NCBI GenBank assembly: GCA_017590115.1
Contig: JAGGNK010006892.1
Span: 19,395,228-19,459,227 of the forward strand
Direction: 5' to 3'
DNA length: 64,000 bases
Source: Montifringilla adamsi
Taxonomy: Eukaryota > Chordata > Aves > Passeriformes > Passeridae
The position numbers were made by a program, and so were the translations under genes. The stretch's first letter is position 1; the number at the start of each line of letters is the position of its first letter. The notes below the pieces were generated by a model. That model searched no databases, was not told where the DNA came from, and was given only the letters and a program-made list of their open reading frames with translations. Positions 1 to 14,600 of the stretch are shown here, in pieces.

Positions 1-2679
1 GAAGCAGGTGACTGACTGATGGATGCATTGTTGCTGGAGCGCTCCCAAAATTTTCATGGGTGAAGTCAGCAGTACAGAGTTTCTTGTATAGATGAGTTTC
101 ATCTTCTCCACGGCACATGGCAGAGTTATTTAGGGCATATTGAGCATATATTATGTGCTTGTATAACTGAATTGTGCTGTACTGCAAGGGTCTTAGAACA
201 TACACGGGGTAGACAAGAATCCTTAATTCAGTCTACCTTCAGTTAATTCTACATGTGCCTAAATAACTAAAATTATGGGAGGACACACTCAAATGTGTGA
301 TGTGGCAGTGTGGGGTTCTCAAGCAGCCACACTCCTATGGGTATGGTCCACTCTTGAACAAGCTATAGACAAGAAACCACACTTGTCTAAAGGAAAAAGA
401 TCTGAGAACATCTTGAATGAAGTAAATCACTGTAACATTACAAAACTAGGAAATTTTCCTGATTCCAGTCTGGTAGTGTCCCTGTAGAGTCAGGATGTTG
501 TCAAGAATAGCACATGGCCCCCAAGGGGACTTCTAGAGGGTCATGATGAGTTCCCCTCTATCACAGAAGCTCTGCTAGTGCTGCCTTGCACTCTGTCCTG
601 CTTTCCCAGCTGCCAGGGAATTTGTACTACAGCCTTCCCAAATGGTACCACTTGGGAACGTGCTATTTTTGCTCATGAGTATGTCTGCAGACGAGTGTTC
701 ATCTCTCTGATTTGTAAATGTGCAGCAACAAAGGTTCCCAAATATAAAACTTGTATTTTTAACTACAGTTGATACATAATAAAAACATTCCACATCCGTG
801 AATTTTTTAAAATTATGAGCTTAAAGGCATATTTCCATTTCCATTTTGTTTACAGAGTAGGGAGGCAAAATGAGAAGAAAAAAGGGTAAAAGGGGCAACT
901 ATACAAGCAGACTGTGCAGCCAAATTTAGATGTGCATAAATACTGAAAAAATGTCCATAAAGTAAAAAAAAAAAAAAAGAAAGGAGGATTTTTGTATAGA
1001 CAGTCTTTTTTTAATGATCAGTGATCTTATGCACGCTAGAGTTCTGTCAAACATGTAAAGGCACATTGCTAGCATACTTTCTTAGCAGATTTGGAAGAGG
1101 GAGCATGTGCATAGTGTGATAAGGAAGGGGAAAATACCAAAATGAAAATGGCAGTTATGGAAAGTTATCTCTGTAGGCAGATGCAAAACATAGGGCCAAA
1201 ATCTGTGTTGTTATTTCTTATGGTAGAGAGTGATAAGGCAAGAAAGTAAAGCAAATAGAGGAGAAAAATCATAGTAGTAGATAGATAAGCAATTAAATAA
1301 AGAGCTTAGACCTGTTCTAAACCTCTGCATCTCCCAAACATGCTCAAAGAGCACTATGATATTGCTGGCACATTGCAGCCTCCTACCTGCTGATTCACAT
1401 GAGGTCCCAATATTTCTCTTTATGAATAATGCCAGAAGAATCTGGCTTTTCTCTTCCTAAGCACTGTGTGCTTTGCTTGTGCTGATCTCTCTTGAAATGT
1501 CAACTTTACATTTCCAATATCCACAAAGAAATTCTTAATAAAAAGATATGATCTGCATTTCAGAATGAGACCTTTAAATCCTTTAGCCCTGCCAGTTTCT
1601 AGGGAACTTTTGTTAAGAATGAAACACCCTGTTTAATAACTGCTTTCCAATAGTAATCAAGAGAGTTGCAAACATCAGTGGACCACAGATAACAAAGGCA
1701 GTACAATCCAGGCAAGGGAAAAGGGGGTTTTATCCAGGATTCTTGTAAACAAATGTGAACAACAATTTAAAATATGTTCTGTGCATAACCTTGCCATATT
1801 TTAATTAGATTTCCAGCTAAGATACTCTGAAATGTCTATTTAATATCATTCTGCTGAGTTTTGACATAAGGACACATTAGAAATGTGCAAACAAATCCAA
1901 TACACCCAGCTGCTTTTTTGCCTTTCTCTGCATTGCTTGTGCAGCTACAGTCTTTGCTTTTAATTCAGTAATACTTCTGATTGACATTAAACAGAGCTGT
2001 CCCATTCCTTACTACATTCTTACCACCGACTTTGTTACAAAACCACACAAGCCCAATCTTTTGGGCCAATAATCTGAACAAGCCATCCTGTAATCACACT
2101 TTTCCCAGCCTTGATCCAAAGGAGGGAAGTGGCAGGGACCAAAACCAGCCCTTTGGGCAAGAATGTGCATTTCAGCTGGATTACATGTCCACTGACACTG
2201 CCCAGAGCTGGGGCTGAGCAGTGAGCTGCTCACTTCTCCAGCCCAACACAGGTTACAGCCAATGCTGCAGAAACAAACCCCAGGCCTTTCCCCACTCACT
2301 CCGAGAGTCCAACCCATACTGTTGCCAGCACAAGAAATTTCATTTAGGTCTTCCTTCAGTGGAGATAATTTAGGTTAGGGTTTCAGTTCAGTTATAAGAG
2401 GTGTTATGTGGTGTAGTTTTTATACAAGGTAAGGATTTCCCCCAGGGTGCTCCATGCCAGCTATAGGCCTGACTGATACCTTCTCCCTGATGTGCAGAGG
2501 TGTTACGCACCTCACTGGTGCCACATCTGTCATCTTGCTACTGCCATGCCTCTACCCTTGCCAATTCCTTTGGAAAGAGCTGCAGGTGAAAGGCAGCCCA
2601 TTAAATAAATTTTAGTATTTATTAGTATAGTAGTATTTTAGTGCCAGTATGCCTTTTGTGTGTTTTTCTATTCTGGCAA
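1..2679. other. Non-coding; inferred STARD13 intron
   Basis: No gene or recognisable repeat beyond a poly-A tract at about 964-978. AT-rich; frames are short and unconvincing. It should be intronic for both STARD13 isoforms if the shared exon lies left of the window. Confidence 0.6.
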
Positions 2680-2922
2680 GGCAGTGTGATCTAGTGTACT
2701 TGAACACAGTGCTGGGGACTCTGGAACTGCAACTCTGGTTTCACTGATCTGCTGCCACCTGTACTCCATCAAAATCTCTGAGCTTTGCTGTGTCCATCTT
2801 CTGATCTTCAAATTGCAGTAGCAGCTACAGATTCCGATTTACAGAGATGCCACCAGAGTTTTCTAAGGCTGCTGAACACCTGTCACTTCTGCTTACCTCA
2901 CAGGTTTCAAATGGTCTGAGGA
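2680..2922 (+). mobile_element. MIR-like tRNA-derived SINE fossil
   Basis: The sequence runs like a MIR element in plus sense: GCAGTGTGATCTAGTGTACT, then GGGGACTCTGGAACTGCAAC (the 'total tRNA-related plus core' layout), then CTGATCTGCTGCC and, near the right end, CTTACCTCACAGG. It is highly diverged and the boundaries are approximate. Confidence 0.5.
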
Positions 2923-4754
2923 GGAGGGTCAGGGAGATTCAAAAAATGCATCTGTAAGGTCATGCTTTACTTCAAAAGCACCATTTATAAAAATTGGTAA
3001 GCTTAATTATTTCTGCTAGCCAGTGGGAACTTTTTACAGTTTTTGATGTGGTACAAAACATACCAATTAAGAAGACACTAGCAAAGTTTTCTAGGTTTTC
3101 CAGATACAGAATCACAGTGGACTCCTGATAATCTAAAGTCCTTCAGGCTTTTTAAGGTCAAAATATTTTAAAACCAATACTTCAGACGTGCGCCTTTTTT
3201 TTTTTAATGAGTGATTTACTTTATTATTAAAGCAAATAAAACTACTTATCTGGCTAAGCTAGTTCCTACAGTCCAGTTACTCTGATCATATAAAGATATC
3301 TGTGATAGTCTTTGGCCTTTTAAATGTTTTCTAGAAAGAGTAAGCAATTTTTTAAATATGTTTGTTTTTGGCGATGTTTTTTTTCCTCTATTGATAGGAC
3401 TTGGGACAGATGATATAAAAAAAGTAGATAATAATAACAACTAGATGTCTATTTTTAGCTCCAAACTCTTCTGTCTTCATAGGACTAAAAACCTGTGTAG
3501 ATTCATTTTCTTATGTGTACATCCCTGCAGTAGACCTGCATTTACTTGCCCTCCTTTACCTGAGTCATATTTGTAATCCTGGATGGATAATGGCAGTTTA
3601 AATACAGCTATCCATTGCCTGGGGCAAGACTAAGACTCAGAAGCCAGGGTGAAAAACAACTTCTGATTCAGCATCACTGGGTATTTTCGATGGACTCCTC
3701 TATCTCCTGCATTAGTGACAACACTGACCTACCTACCTTGTCTGTCTCCTCACCCCTCATTTGCTTTATAGTTTATCTCTGTTGTGGCTTGTTCAGTTGC
3801 TCTGCAGATGTGGCCTCACCTCAATCTGTACATTGGAAATAAAGATACTGGGAAGGGTGGAGCAGACCTGCTGCTCCTCTCTTATCTCAACCTGTATCTC
3901 TTCTTTGCTCCAAATTTTCTTAGACTAATCTGCAGCTCCTCAGGCTGGGATAAAACAACTTAATTCAAATGGCATCAACTCATTGGACTTGAATGACTAC
4001 ACATTAACAGCTCACCAAGACAAATCACAAATAAACAAATCAACAAAGTCAGTTTATTTTTCTCTGCTTTCGTCCTATTTTCTTTTTAAAGACTACAGAA
4101 CTACAGGTTAGTTTCATTCAATGAATTATGGATCCCAGACCATGTTTCCTACAGAACTGGAAGGTCTACTGAGACTGACTTTGCAGCATAGTGCTTATGG
4201 CACAGATCAATGAAACTGGAATCCTATTTTCTTGTTAAAGACTACAGAACTACATTCATTCAATGAATTATGGATCCTAGACCATATTTCCTACAGAACT
4301 GGAAGGTCTACTGAGACTGACTTTGCAGCATAGTGCTTATGGCACAGATCAATGAAACTGGAGGTCCTGGTTCAATTATCTGTGCTGACATATAGTTATT
4401 AATTTATATAAAATTGAAGCTGACAGAAGTTACAAGTGAGAAAGGTTTACTGTTGCTTATGCCATAGGGTAAAATCTTGAACTTGGATCATTCACAGACA
4501 CACCATAACCCATGGGCTGTTAAGGACTAGTTAGGGACTAGTTAGGCAAGGAGACAGAACAAGGAGTCTTGTCTTTAACTCCGTCTCCCACCTCATCCTT
4601 ACAGCCAAACCAGGTAAGTGAATGATAGATTACGTGGATGACAAATGTAATTGAGACAAATGACTGGATTGCTGGTCTCACAGTTTGTACTCAGCAATAC
4701 AAAGTCCAATACAAAGCAATACAAAGTCTGGTTGTTGGTTACTATTGGCATCCC
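2923..4754. other. Non-coding intron apart from the tandem duplication
   Basis: Outside the 4,073-4,362 duplication I see only a T run near 3,197 and three AATACAAAG units at 4,697-4,727. Confidence 0.6.
4073..4362. repeat. Tandem duplication, two copies of a 149-bp unit
   Basis: Copy 1 is 4,073-4,221 and copy 2 is 4,222-4,362. Both run from TCCTATTTTCTT through GACTACAGAACTACA to GGCACAGATCAATGAAACTG. Copy 2 lacks 7 bases (GGTTAGT) and differs at a few positions, so it is a fairly recent duplication of otherwise unremarkable sequence. Confidence 0.95.
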
Positions 4755-5653
4755 TGAGGCAATGACACTGGGCTGATATTGTTTAATGTCTTTAATAACA
4801 ACCTGGATGATGGAATGCACTCTCAGGAAATTTGTGGATGATACCAGACCATGGAGGAGTGGTTGAGATGCTGGAGAGCTGCTCTTCAAGGTGACCTTTA
4901 CAGGCTGGAGGAATTGGCTGACAGGAACTTCACACATTCCACAAAAGTCCTGCAGCTGGGATGGAATAACCCTCTGCAACCAGACAGACTGGGGCTAACT
5001 GGACTAACAGCCCTTGCAGAAAAGTCCTTCAGGGCTCTGTTGGAAACAAATTGAACATAAATTTGCTCTTTTGGCCAATGATACCACCCTCACACTAGGC
5101 TAGTGCATTAGGAAGAATGTAGCCGACAGATTAAGCAACATGACTGCTTTTTTGTTATCCGCACTTGTGAAACTACAGGCTACTCCATTCATTCTGGGTT
5201 TCCTCAGCAGAAGGATATCATGGATATATCACACCAAACCCTGCAGAGGGCTGAACCACTTGACATAGAAAGACTAGCAGAGCTGGGTTTGTTAAGTTTA
5301 AGAAGAAAAGGCTAGGAGAGATAACCGATGGCTTCATCTATTTAACAGGAAAGTGAAGCCAGGGTCTTTTTAGAGGTACACAGCTGTAGGATGAAAGGTA
5401 ACAGAAACAAGGTTGCAGAATTTTAAATCAAATTAGACCTAAGAGAAAAGAAAATTCACCATGAAGGTGGTGAATAACACATAATATCAGAAGTTCCCCA
5501 GAGCACACGTTGCATATCAGTCCTTGGAGAACTCAGAACTAAACCTGACAAGGTCCCAAGCAACCTGATCCAGCTGTCTCTGCTCTGAGCAGGAGCTGGA
5601 CTGGACAACCCCTCAATGTCTCTCTTCCAACCTAAATTATTCTGTGATTCTGT
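4755..5653 (+). mobile_element. CR1 LINE fragment (RT C-terminus to 3' end), old and interrupted
   Basis: The left part reads like CR1 RT after the YLDF region: GGGCTGATATTGTTTAATGT, then an AACAACCTGGATGATGG stretch and a decayed FVDDT box. It continues through a degraded linker (CTGGGTTTGTTAAGTTTAAG corresponds to the ELGLFSLE block). The right end has the diagnostic CR1 terminus, GAGCTGGACTGGACAACCCC followed by CTTCCAACCTAAATTATTCT and GTGATTCTGT. No intact frame remains. Confidence 0.8.
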
Positions 5654-8600
5654 AAAGTTCTCTTGTTGCCTGGGCAGTTCTTGTACATTGAAGTTTTAGG
5701 ATGTTTCAGTGAAGCAGACATCAAATATGAAATCATGGTTTCTAAAGGTGAGACCTCAACCAGGATTATTTCTTCCACTTAGTGGTGCTACTGTGATGCT
5801 CCTGCATGTATTATTTTTATGCAAACTTGAGATATTTTGTTTCAGAACAGTGTCTTTCTCTGCTGGGGAATCTGAACTCTGGGTCTCTAAGACAGCAAAG
5901 GAATATTGTGCCTTACCCAGCTGGTGTGAAGCCGTTGTGTATCCATATGGACACAGCCTGAATGAGTGTCACCTGAATCCTACTTAAAACTAGAACCTGA
6001 ACTGTATTTCAGTAGATTGCAGTTTGATTAAAAACAGACTGGGTGAAAACTCAAGTCCAAAAGTCAATAGTAATTTCAGTGAAATAGAACTATGTGGAGT
6101 CTCATGCATATTTTTAATCCATATTAAAGGACTTAAAATGTCAAGAGTCCAGTCTGCTGAAGGTAACATTTCCCTCCAGGTTAAGCCTCAGAATGGAAAC
6201 CATAAAATCTCTGTCAATCTCTCATGTGAACAAGAAATGGTCTAAAATTACCTTGGTGCCAACAAGGCATTTTACAGATTGACTGACATATTTTGTACTT
6301 TTTCAGTGCAAAATTAAAATAGATCACAGAGAATATAGGGTAACGGAAAATCAAGCTAATCACAATTTCTCCATTTTAAAGAAGATGCAGGCCAAAGATA
6401 CACTGAAAAAAAAATCGACCATAGCTATGTGTCTTTCTAAACATTTCTGAAGCATAAATGTCATATGTATTTATTGGTATCTCAGACTGAAGAGCACACT
6501 AGTGCCATTAAAAAAACAAATTCTGCTAAATCATGCAATAAAAAATATTACAGCATCTGATTTGACAACTGCCACTTCTATAAAGATGTCCACTTCCACT
6601 AATAAAAGAATGACATGTAAAGTTTTTTGCTTAAATTGGCAAATTAATTTGTTACTTTTCATTGCTATAATGTTGCAGTAATTGTTACTCAAAGGCAGGA
6701 AGTCAAATTTTACACTTACACAAATGCTAAAACCATGACAACAGGCAATCTGATTATTTTTAGGGGATTGTTAAAAATGCACCACAGTTCAATATTTTAA
6801 ACTCCTGGTACAAGCTATTTGCATGTCTTAAATATTAATCCTGGTTTTAAATAATTTTCTTATAACTTAAACAAAGAAACAGACCTAAATTCAGTATGAA
6901 TTACATCAGTAGTTAAATATCTAACAAGAAATTAACATCACTATAAATCTATTTTATATTTTACAATGATTATTTAGGACAGCTGAGCCCCATATATGCT
7001 GAAAGAGTACGTCAGCATACAACAGCTGCTGATAAAAACCAGCATGTGCTGGTGGGAGCTTTTTGTTTTCTGAAGATAATTAAAACTTGCTATAGTTTTC
7101 CAGCTGCTACAGAGTCAATAAGGGATACTTTAAAAAATGAGTGGCACTTTTTTGATTCACTTTAAATGGATTGTGGGTATGTCTATTGAATTACTTAACT
7201 TAAGACAATTATTCTACAGTTTTGGGTTTTCATAGGTTTTCTAAAAAGCAAGCTATACTTTCAACCAGAAAATTTTTAACTGTCAGCTTCAGGTGCTCAG
7301 GAGGAAGAAAGCATTCTGGTAACAGAAATGTTTTGCTGAACAAGAAAAGCTACTCACTCAACTACTTGTGTCCTTATCCTTAAAATTCTGTGTACTATAT
7401 ATATTCAGATTGCATTTTAAAAGCTCTCTCTATTGGTCTCAGCAGTTTTTTTGAAAATTTTCTGTTCTTAGAAACATTCACAGGCACCATGGAGCTGTAA
7501 AAATCCTTGTCAGTGTGGGAGTCAGTGGCTCTGCAGAGCTGCCATGAAAATGCCGACAGCTTTGTACTGATCCTCACTGAAGATGTAAGATGGGGGATTT
7601 TCCAGGACTTTAGACCACAGTTTTCACCTGGTAGCAGATGAAAACTTTTCCTGCTTGTACAACCACTTTTAGGCTACATGCCCAATGAGAGTCCAGCAGC
7701 AATACAGCAACTTTCTTAACCAAAGTCTTCCACAGAAATGGTCCCAAACACAACTTTCTAGAACAATGCAACTTCAAAGGTCTGAGACACTTCTGAGTGA
7801 CATATAATCACTGAGCTGAGTAAACTTAGCTGAGTAAACTAAATGATCTCTCCTTGCAGTTCTCATTGCTGGTGGCTTTCCATGAGCATCTGGAAACTGG
7901 TGGAAACTGGTTTGCACTCTCCAACTAGAAAGATAAGCCAAATAACAGAAAAGGGACTAAATTTCCCTCAGTTGTAGTCCAGTTCTCTCACCCATCTTGA
8001 CAAGCTGTCGATGTCAGAGGTCAGATTACAGCCCTGAAATATGGATCATCTGCTTTGTCAGCCTTAAAATAGGCTTTCAGTACCCAGCATTAGAGAAAAT
8101 AAGTATTACTGAAACAAAATGTAATTTAATTTTTTCTTCAGCAATTGCAATTGTTTCCTTTTAAACTTCAGAGGCCAGAACTAATGAATTGATCTTCAGA
8201 TAAGAGGCCACTCGAAATAATAAGACTTTCAGCAAATAACACTGCCATTATGCGTCAGGGAGCTGAAACGCTTATTATGCAGTTCAGTGAAAATTCAAAA
8301 GACACAAAGAATTTGATATAACTGGCAGCAGCACTGTCTAAAAATAGCTCCGCATAAAAGGGAATTAAAATGTCACCGGAAATCTCTTCCTTCCTTCAGA
8401 AGCTGCTGGTAAACAGAACTTTCTTAGTCTGAACTGACAATTGCCCCATGTGCAAGGACACCCCTTTGCCTGTTGCTGGCACCCACGGCCTTTCAAGGAG
8501 GATGTCAGAGCTGTGAGCTGCTGGGGAGGGATGGCCTCAGGGCTGAACTGCAGCCACACATCTCCCCAGGTAGCACCACTGATGCCACGTCTGATCAGCC

Positions 8601-11600
8601 ATCACCACAATGAAAACAGCTCCAGCTTTCAGCATGAAGCACTGGATGAAGACAAAGCAATCCTGGCCTTGAATCAGTGCCTGTATTATTTGATCCAGGC
8701 TACAGCACTCAGGCAGTAGTATGAAATGCAGCTTTTGCTACCATGGCTCAGGTTTTGGCAAGGGGTTTTAATGCAGAATCAGCAGCTCGAATGATAAAGT
8801 TTTGGAAAAAGAATTCTGATATCTCAGTCTGTTGATTTGGAAGGAACTTTTAAGACAGATATTGCTGAATTTAAGAGACAAGAAACTCCTTAACTCTGGA
8901 TAAGACCTAGGCAGACTGCCACACTTTTAACGAAGTGAAGCTGACAGGATGGCAGTTTTAAAATGTCCTCAGAAATACATATAGATATAGCTGAAAAAAA
9001 TAAAATAAAAAGGAAAAACATGTAAAGCCAAGGACTTACTGCCTCACCCTCTGTGCCAAGCACTAGCTTTTGGATTTTACATTATCCCTTTCAGATAAAT
9101 GTTTGCAGGAAGAGAAAGCCATTACCTCTGAAGTTACAAAATGATTAGATATTCAGCTGCTGCCATCAGATGCAATTAAAGACACAAAACTTAGATTCAT
9201 CCTGCAGAACATTAAAGTTAGCCAAATATATTATGAAAAAGCCACATTGTGTGGCTTTGAGAGTCTTGTCCTGTCCAGACTCCCACTCCCATATCAGTTG
9301 GGGACTAGGGAAAATAAAACATTCTGTGCTTCCTGAAGCTGAAATGATGGAAAAGGACTGTGCCTTTCACATGAGTGAAAGATGGCACCCTTGTGCCATC
9401 TGAGTGTTGTCAGACATACTGCTTCCTCCTCAAATCTAGAGTCATCTTAACGTCTTTGGTCCCTTTTCAAATCCTGGATCCTTTGGAATGACACTTGATG
9501 ATGCTGCAGTTATTGGGATCAGCAATATGATCTAATTATTTAGAATGGTTTTTGCAAGTTCTGACCTTACGCAGATTTCAAAAGAAGAAGGATGGGGTTG
9601 TGGTTACCTAATATGAACTATTTCACAGTATGATATAATAAAAATTACTTAAGTACTTGGCTTTTTAACAGAATTTATTTCTGCATTTTTGCAGGAATGA
9701 AAAGGCACTCCATGACAGGATACATTTACTTTTGCATACTTTCATCAGAAACGTCAAGCATTAAAAACTGTATTGCCTCTTTTGGGGGATAATGCTACAG
9801 AAACTTTAATACTGGATCTTTAGACCTTGTGAGCAACGTTTTTCCTCATTTTGCACCTTCTGTGGCAGCAGCATGAGGGGCTACAATTACACTGCTAAAT
9901 GGAACACAGACTGATTCTTGTTTTTTGGTCAAGTGGCATCACTCAGCTCATGTCCTCACTACCTATGACTAGTCCTCTCTGAGGCTTAGTCTGAGCCGAG
10001 CCAGCTGGAGAAGCCCAAAACAGAGCCAGAGAATCTGCTCAGCAGCCCAGGATGTACTTCAAGCTCACATCCCATCTCTTTTATTTAGCAGCACAGATAT
10101 GCCCACTCAGACTCAGAGGGACATTTTACTGCTGTACCAACACAGGAACATGATGTGTTAACACCTGATATCTACAAGCAGGAGTTTCTGGATAATAATG
10201 TGGATAAATGGACATTGAAGTAATTGGCCCGAAGGGTACATGCATTAAGTAAGGGGGAAGAGTTGTCAGAGATCTAGGGAAAAACCACATGGTTCAGCAT
10301 GTAGTGGGGGGGTTTGGAGAAGCAGCAGTTCCTTGCAGAGAAGTGTTACACAGGAGTAAAAACTGTACCACCATCCTCACTTCCCAACCCATTCAGCAGC
10401 AAGAGCTGTGTTGCCTTTTCTTAAAGCTGAGGGTGCTGTATTTTCCTTCAAATGATTGCAGGAAGGAAGCTGAGAAATCTCCCAGAAAATGGCAGGTCTG
10501 GTGGGTGCTGGATGCCAGTGGGTGTGTGTTTGTGACTAAAGAGGACAAAAACTAGAATTAAATTAGAGATTTTGATTTGAATTTACTGCTTTTATCCATA
10601 TTCCTAAACCATTCAAGTGGTGGAGGACTAGAAACAAGCACGGCAAAATCAATAAAATAAACAAACCATGAAAGACACTAGTGACACATTAAGGGGGGAA
10701 AAAAATCAGATACCCTCTAGGCCATTGGAACTAAAGGAAAGAGATGACAATAAATATACAGAGATTTTGGTACCAAATCCTGAAAACTTTGCTCACACAA
10801 ACAGACCTTCCTCCAACCACAATCCAATTAAAAGAGAGTACAACTATTGCCAAAGGTCTGTGACATCCAGCTCATTAAAACAATACCAGTTGACATTATT
10901 AGGATGTATTATTTTGCTCCTTTAGCACAGGGGAAGGTTCATCTGAGTAAGTAGCAGGGCTGAGTCCTTCTTTGGCAAAGGGCTTTGATTGGAAAGCAAA
11001 ATGTCTGGTATGTTCCAGGCAGGCAATTTCCATGCCTGGCAGATGGTATTTACTTAAGATGTACTGCACAGCCCATTATTTTAAACCGAGTTACTTTGTC
11101 AAGTTTACCTAACTTATCACAACGACAGAAACTTTTGTTCATCTCTGTCTGTATTAGTCAAAATCCCATGTGTTCTGAACTGCTATGGAGAGATTGTTTT
11201 CTCCCCATTGAATTAAACTCGGTCCTGTAACAAACGAGAAGCAAAAACCCACAAGATGTTTTCAAACTGAGTCACACACATCCTTTTCAGCTAAGCCATA
11301 ATACTCCCAAGCCCTCTGAATCATACTGTCCACTCTTCAACAGCTTCTAAATAGTCCAGCTCAAGGTGCTTGAGCCCTCCTCTCTCCTACCATGTTATGG
11401 AGTTCTTCTCTGACCCATTAAACTGAATCTGAAAGGGGAAAACTCCTCAGATTTTTAAGCAAAAAGTGCACCACAAGGCACAAAGATGAGGGGTTTCTCA
11501 CTTGCTCACATTTATGTATCTATAACATGAGTATTAATAAGAAATGACACAACTAGTATATACTGGATCAAGCTCACAGGACGTGTAATTCATCATTTTA

Positions 11601-14600
11601 CCCTCAAAAGCAGGTATTAAAAGGTGCAACAAACTCAACTACCAACAATTGTTTGATAACCTAGTAACAAGGGTCCTGTTTGCTCAGTCCCTTAGGCACT
11701 AGTCCAAACATATGTGATGCCCTATATGAAACAGCTCATATATTTGCTTAAGTGCAATTAAACGTCTGAGAATATCATATGATAGGAGTAAGACAAAAAA
11801 AATGTGTGAGGCTAAGATGCTATCAATGACTACACAGCTTGCACAGGAATAAAAATAAAAAGCACATAACTATCTACTGCCAAGAAATAATAGTATCTGT
11901 TTGGAACCTAAAAGAGCAGATTTTTTAAAAATTAACATTTACAGTGCTCAAGATACAAATACTGCACTTTATTTTCAGGGATTTCTGTATAAATACGGAT
12001 ATAAGAAACTGAGTAACAAAAATGCTATGTACATATTCTCTTAATTACTCAACTTTTGTGAGTCATTTCCATTTTACTTCTGTTATGTAGCATTTTATAT
12101 GCCACAGTGACTTATCACTTCTTCTAAATTTAAATTAATTTCCTTTCTGATTATTATTTCTCTAGTGATTCATTTATTGAGCATAAATCTTGCATTTATT
12201 GGCTTAAATGTCTTTTAATATTACTGTCTCTACTCATACAATGGGGTTAATATGAAATTCAGTCTCCTCCATGATCAATGCAGAAGATATATAGCAAAAC
12301 TACAGCTGTTCATGTCACAATTTCAAAACAAGAAAGCCTCAAGTTAAGATTTCACCTTGGCTGAAATCCTGTTTTCAGTGAAATTGAGAGTAAAAGTCTC
12401 CTAACTTATAAGAAAAGCCAAGATTTACTTTTTGGTGTCCAACCTGCATGTGTCAGCTGAAGTGTTTTTGACATTTTGTGGCTGTGAAGCTTTAAGACCA
12501 GAAATAGCCACTATTATTGAATCCAATCTCCAGTACCACACAGGCCACTTCTAGTTACATATTTGAATCTTTTTGCCAGATAGTGGCTCCAGCGAAGGTT
12601 TCTCCCTTTTAAATGTCCTGTTGTTTATGAAGAACAACTTCTTAAAACTTTAATTAGATGGACTGCACTCTTATACACCAATATTGTTTTTAATATAAAC
12701 ACACCTCAGGGCACTCTGAGGTTATAAATACCTCTAAGGATGCTCACATTTTTTGTGTTAAAGTTTCACACAAATACTTCAGCCATTTCAGAGTAAAAGT
12801 ACATAATAAAAGTATGTAAACAAAAAATCCCATTATTTAATTGAAGAACTCTATTTTCTTCATGTCTAGGTCTAAGGACTTGAGGAAAGAGGGTATAAAG
12901 AAGGAAAGAGGGTGAAGAAGCTTCAGGTGACATAAGGTCTCAGTTTCTAAGGGACTTTAAAGAGTGTATGAAACAACCAACCAAAGAACCCTCTGCTGTG
13001 AGCACACGCCTGCCCCACACATATCTGACAGTGGAGGGGGGTGGACTATGTCCCAGCTGAGGTCTGCAAAGCAGCTCTGCAGTTAAGGATGTTCCTCCTG
13101 GTGCTCTGGGCAACCCCAGCTCCAGTTCTGTCCTCTCCTGTGTGCCTGGGCTGGAGCGTAGACAGAAGCACCACAAGAGGAGGCATCGGGGCTTGAAAAG
13201 TGAAAAGTGGCTACAAGCTGTTCTGCCCTGACCTCCCAGCTTACAGGCTCAAGAGGCAGTAGACCTCCAGCACTGGCCAGAGATGACATAAGTGAGGGTG
13301 TTTGTACCATTACCACCAAGGCTGAGTCTTGTTGGTTAATCTTTCACTTTCCTGTGTTCAGCCAGTGAGGTTTAAACATGTGCAGGTAAAGTGGTCAGCA
13401 TCCGGAACACAAGAAAGGCTATGCTTCAGGTTGCCTGAAATTTTGTCCTTTTTGTATGTCTGACCAAACTCACAGTCTTTAATTTTTTAATTGTATCCAT
13501 CCTGTAATCCACACCTGTGTGCATATCAGGAATTTTATGTGGGCTTTTTTAATGCAACATATGACTGCAACATTTTTACCTACATGACTTCCCTGTTCGC
13601 CTTTTGAATACAAGAGCATATTATCTCTTATGGTACAATAATCATTGAAATTTAAGTCACTTGAACTACATAATTTTTCCCAAGTCACTCTGTAACACTT
13701 TCCACAAATCCTACTCATGCTTAGAAAAATAGAAGAATTAAACACCTTGAACTAATTACAAAGGGAAGACTATAAGACAGAAAAGTGTATTTGTTTGCCC
13801 TTCTGAAACTCACTCAAACCAGACAAATACAGGAGACCAAAGGTAATAGTAGACATACAAGATCAAAACTGAAATTGCAACACGTAAGATTATAAAACAT
13901 CTGCTGAGCATTGAATGGAGAGTTTGCCTTGAAAAGTTGAAAGTCTGATTTAATATCGCTCCACTGAACAATTTTCCTCAACTGTTCTTGCCTGTGGACA
14001 TAAACTGAGACAAATCAAAGGACATTACACACTGTGGGCAGGAATTTGCTCACTGAGAATAGGAATCTGTCTTATTTTCATTTGTTTCTTCATATTATTG
14101 TCTTACTGAACATTCAAGCTAAGAATCTAATTTTACTGTAGATGCAAGGGAACATTTCTCTACCAGCCTGTCTATCCTGGGGCAGATGTGGCTTCATTCA
14201 CCTTGACTTACACTCTACCTGTACTGCACAGTCCAATTTAACATTTTCAGGGTATGGCCTTAATTCTTCATTGCTTTTTACCTTCAGCTACTTTTTATAT
14301 TTTCTGTTCTGCACTGAGTTTAGCCATGTACTGTAAAAGAAATAACAACTTTGTGACTCATGTAATATAAATTCTTGAAAGTCACCACCTTATTTATTTA
14401 AAGAAAACATGAGTAATAGCTAATGAATTCTCATACAGTTACTGCATACAGAGTTTGAATAAATACCTCAGACCAAGCATGCTACACCCTGTTCCTTTAC
14501 GTTGAGGCATGTGTCCCCTTCAGTGTGGAAACTAATGGCCTTATGGGGGAAAGAGAATCATCAAAAAGATCACATCTTCAAATTACCTGCTTAATATCAA

